From NCBI GenBank assembly GCA_002068375.1, contig MVZL01000052.1, forward strand, positions 1 through 7,786: a stretch of 7,786 nt of DNA. The letters run 5' to 3'. The stretch is from Tenericutes bacterium ADurb.BinA155. GTDB lineage: Bacteria; Bacillota_I; Bacilli_A; RFN20; CAG-826. A model generated the notes under the pieces. It did no database searches. It saw nothing but the letters and a program-made list of their open reading frames with translations, and had not been told where the DNA came from. Below are positions 6,166 to 7,786 of this stretch, in pieces. Position 1 is the first letter of the stretch. Each line of letters opens with the position of its first letter. The translations under genes were made by a program, and so were the position numbers.

Positions 6166-7062
6166 ATGGAACCCGCTAAAATCCCGACGATCAAGATGAA
6201 AACCGACGATATCGCTGAACTCAAAAAGCAATATCTCGAAAAACTCAAAAACGACGCCCCCGTGTATGCCAAAATTAAGGAGCTCAATCTTTCCGCCGGC
6301 CAAGTGAACGATAATTTAGCGACCTTGATCGACTTCATGGAGGATCATGATTTCTGCGCGAAGTGCCCGGGGCTAGAGAAATGCCAAAAGGCCGCCGGCC
6401 ATTTTGAGATGGATATCGCAGTGAAAGATGGTTATGTCGACCGCCATTATTCGCCCTGCCACGTCGTGACCGCTCGGAAACTCCTTGAAGCCCGTTACCT
6501 CTATAAAGATTTCCCCGAAGCCTGGGAAGATAAAGACCTCCGCTCCGTCGATATGACGAAGACCCGGAATTCGCTGATCCTTAACCTCGTGAAGCTCCAA
6601 AAAGGAAGCGAGCATAACTGGGTCTATGTCCGCGGCAAATATAAGTCGGGCCGTTCCTATATCTTGGCTTGTTTCTCCAATAGCTACGCCGAAGATGGCC
6701 ACACCCCGGTCGCCTTTTGTGATTCCAGCACCTTGGTCAATAGTCTAAAAGACCTCAGTTTCGCCGATAAAAAAGGCTTTGAGGAACGCTTTAATGCCCT
6801 CTGCCAAGCCCCCTTACTCGTGCTCGATGATTTCGGGAACGAATTCAAATCGGACTTTGCTTTCTCTAGCGTCCTATTCCCGATCTTGAACTATCGGGCA
6901 AAGAACGATCTTCTGACCTTATTCACCTCCGATTTCACCATTGATGAGATCGGCGAGATGTATGCCCAAAAAGTCGCCCCGGCTCGGGGAAAACAGTTAG
7001 CCAATATGCTAAATGACCTCTGCAAGAACTATCTCCTTGACGGGGTCACGGTCTACAAATAA
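6166..7062 (+). CDS. dnaI: Primosomal helicase loader DnaI, with degenerate ATPase motifs
   Basis: DnaI loads the hexameric replicative helicase. The 298-residue protein has an N-terminal helical part, then a zinc-binding domain (Cys64, Cys67, Cys73, His79, Cys98 are candidate ligands) that contacts the helicase, then a DnaC/DnaI-type AAA+ domain (about 130-298). The P-loop is unusual: GKYKSGRS (157-164) has Arg163 where Walker A needs Lys. Walker B is intact as LLVLDDFGNE (217-226). The sensor-1 segment reads FTSDF (253-257), where TSNF is usual, and the tail LANMLNDL (278-285) lacks the Arg normally seen in the sensor-2 helix. Family comparisons are from memory. The ATG lies 2 bases after the dnaB stop with no Shine-Dalgarno, so translation is probably coupled. 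The reading frame is intact, so this is not a pseudogene; reduced ATP hydrolysis is an inference. Confidence 0.9.
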   Translation: MEPAKIPTIKMKTDDIAELKKQYLEKLKNDAPVYAKIKELNLSAGQVNDNLATLIDFMEDHDFCAKCPGLEKCQKAAGHFEMDIAVKDGYVDRHYSPCHVVTARKLLEARYLYKDFPEAWEDKDLRSVDMTKTRNSLILNLVKLQKGSEHNWVYVRGKYKSGRSYILACFSNSYAEDGHTPVAFCDSSTLVNSLKDLSFADKKGFEERFNALCQAPLLVLDDFGNEFKSDFAFSSVLFPILNYRAKNDLLTLFTSDFTIDEIGEMYAQKVAPARGKQLANMLNDLCKNYLLDGVTVYK

Positions 7063-7063
7063 T

Positions 7064-7399
7064 TCAGTTTTCTTTAGTCAGTTCTTTAAGAAGCTCATCA
7101 ATGTCCCGATGGGTAATGTTCATCATTTCGGCCGGACGAAGACTTTCGTAATCGTGGGCGATGATGTTTCTTAAGGATTTAATGCCTCTCCAATTGACAG
7201 AAGGATGAGCTAAAAGAAAGGCTTCTGAATAATGGGTAGCGGCTTCACCGATGTGTTCCAAATCGAAGGCAACTGCCTTTGCCGGGACAGTTCCGGTCAC
7301 AAATCCCTCGGCTTCATGAATCTGGACCCGAGTTTCTTGAATACTTTTGCATCTTTGAATGATCAATTTGGTCAAAAGTGCATCACGATTAACGCTCAT
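7064..7399 (-). CDS. HEPN toxin, HepT/DUF86 family
   Basis: The 111-residue protein has the DUF86/HepT layout: an all-helical HEPN fold with EHIGEAATHYSEAF (48-61), HPSVNWRGIKSLRN (65-78), and the RNase motif Rx4HxY as RNIIAHDY (77-84). HepT toxins cleave RNA using this Arg and His. In the MntA-HepT system the partner nucleotidyltransferase silences the toxin by adding AMP groups to the motif Tyr, here Tyr84. The ATG at 7399 has AGGAGAT (7406-7412) 6 bases upstream and overlaps the last 11 bases of the nucleotidyltransferase gene, so the pair is an operon with coupled translation. Its TGA lies 1 base from the dnaI stop on the other strand. GC is lower than in the neighbouring core genes. Confidence 0.85.
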   Translation of the reverse strand: MSVNRDALLTKLIIQRCKSIQETRVQIHEAEGFVTGTVPAKAVAFDLEHIGEAATHYSEAFLLAHPSVNWRGIKSLRNIIAHDYESLRPAEMMNITHRDIDELLKELTKEN

Positions 7400-7786
7400 A
7401 AATTAATCTCCTATCTTTATTAATGTTTTCACGAATTTCCGGTTCGAGGACGTCCTCAGTCGTTAAAGTATCGACGCTCTTATGAAGAAGTTCCCGAAGG
7501 ATCTCGTTAAATTCGCCTTCACGGAGTAAGGAAAGATTTGGTCCAGGCTCGATCAAGATATCAACGTCGCTTTTAACTTTGGCTTCGTCCCTAGAATAGG
7601 AACCAAAGAGATAAACTTTTTTAATCTCTTCTTTGCTGTAACCGAGAGCGGCTTCCTTGACGGCGTTTTGTATTTCTTCAAAGGTTAGAAGCCGTTCCCT
7701 GCGTTTTCGTTTTGCCCGGACTTGGGCAACGTAGGGTAGGGGCAAATGATTCCGTTTAGCACAGTCATCGAGAAAGGCGTTCAAAA
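7389..7786 (-). CDS. MNT-domain nucleotidyltransferase antitoxin, MntA-like (5' end not in window)
   Basis: This is a minimal nucleotidyltransferase of the type that pairs with HEPN toxins. Counting from the TTG codon at 7784, GSYSR (61-65) and SDVD (72-75) are the GSxxR...SDxD motif, with Asp73 and Asp75 as metal ligands and Asp105 a likely third acid. MntA-type antitoxins transfer AMP from ATP to the HepT Tyr. Family members usually start at about LTFEEI (33-38). Here at least 32 further residues lie upstream, rich in Arg and Lys (RAKRKRRER, 23-31), with no ATG, and the frame stays open to the window edge. The gene therefore probably begins outside, perhaps with an extra N-terminal domain. 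The first in-frame start-like codons inside are TTG at 7784 and 7745. Its end overlaps the toxin start by 11 bases. Confidence 0.82.
   Translation of the reverse strand, partial: LNAFLDDCAKRNHLPLPYVAQVRAKRKRRERLLTFEEIQNAVKEAALGYSKEEIKKVYLFGSYSRDEAKVKSDVDILIEPGPNLSLLREGEFNEILRELLHKSVDTLTTEDVLEPEIRENINKDRRLIYER
7406..7412 (-). promoter_or_regulatory. Shine-Dalgarno of the HEPN toxin inside the antitoxin gene
   Basis: AGGAGAT on the minus strand lies 6 bases before the HEPN ATG at 7399 and within the last codons of the nucleotidyltransferase gene. It fixes the toxin start and allows both coupled and independent translation of the toxin. Confidence 0.65.

Noticed and set aside
6634..6657. dnaI as a pseudogene because of its altered P-loop
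   Set aside because: The frame is complete at normal length, zinc ligands and Walker B are kept, and it is tightly coupled to dnaB.

Overview
The window carries ordinary bacterial core genes plus one accessory gene pair. A DnaB-type replication initiation protein followed directly by DnaI points to Bacillota, because these helicase-loading proteins are characteristic of that phylum (including Mollicutes-like lineages). TGA is used as a stop (ROK gene, ferritin/VIT gene, HEPN gene), so the recoded mycoplasma code is excluded. GC is moderate: lines I counted inside core genes are about 57% GC. An uncultivated Bacilli/Erysipelotrichales-type lineage is a guess only.

Layout. Bases 1-56 hold the first 18 codons of an unidentified minus-strand gene with a strong Shine-Dalgarno and a near-consensus promoter. 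Bases 286-3609 are a minus-strand glycolytic operon read in the order pfkA, pyk, ROK sugar kinase. It would supply the entry step (sugar phosphorylation), the committed step (fructose-6-phosphate phosphorylation) and the last step (pyruvate formation). It ends in a clear intrinsic terminator at 247-275 and has a strong GC hairpin between pfkA and pyk. Divergent from it is a plus-strand gene joining a ferritin-like diiron domain to a VIT1/CCC1-type transporter domain (3818-4705), a probable iron/manganese exporter, with its own terminator. Next comes the plus-strand dnaB-dnaI pair (4886-7062), preceded by a cluster of DnaA-box-like 9-mers. At the right edge a minus-strand nucleotidyltransferase/HEPN pair of the MntA-HepT toxin-antitoxin type converges on dnaI with a 1-bp gap; lines counted there are visibly more AT-rich (about 30-45% GC), which suggests an acquired module.

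There is no gene-free stretch over 300 bases. The three larger gaps are 57-285 (promoter, small palindrome and terminator), 3610-3817 (divergent pfkA and ferritin/VIT promoter region, with an inverted repeat on the pfkA -10) and 4706-4885 (terminator, DnaA-box-like cluster and dnaB promoter).

I see no clearly new multi-gene system. The points most worth checking are the apparently degenerate ATPase site of DnaI (Walker A Lys replaced by Arg, with further sensor changes), the DnaA-box-like cluster ahead of dnaB-dnaI, the palindrome on the pfkA -10 that also resembles a PerR box, and the ROK kinase without the family's zinc-binding cysteines.
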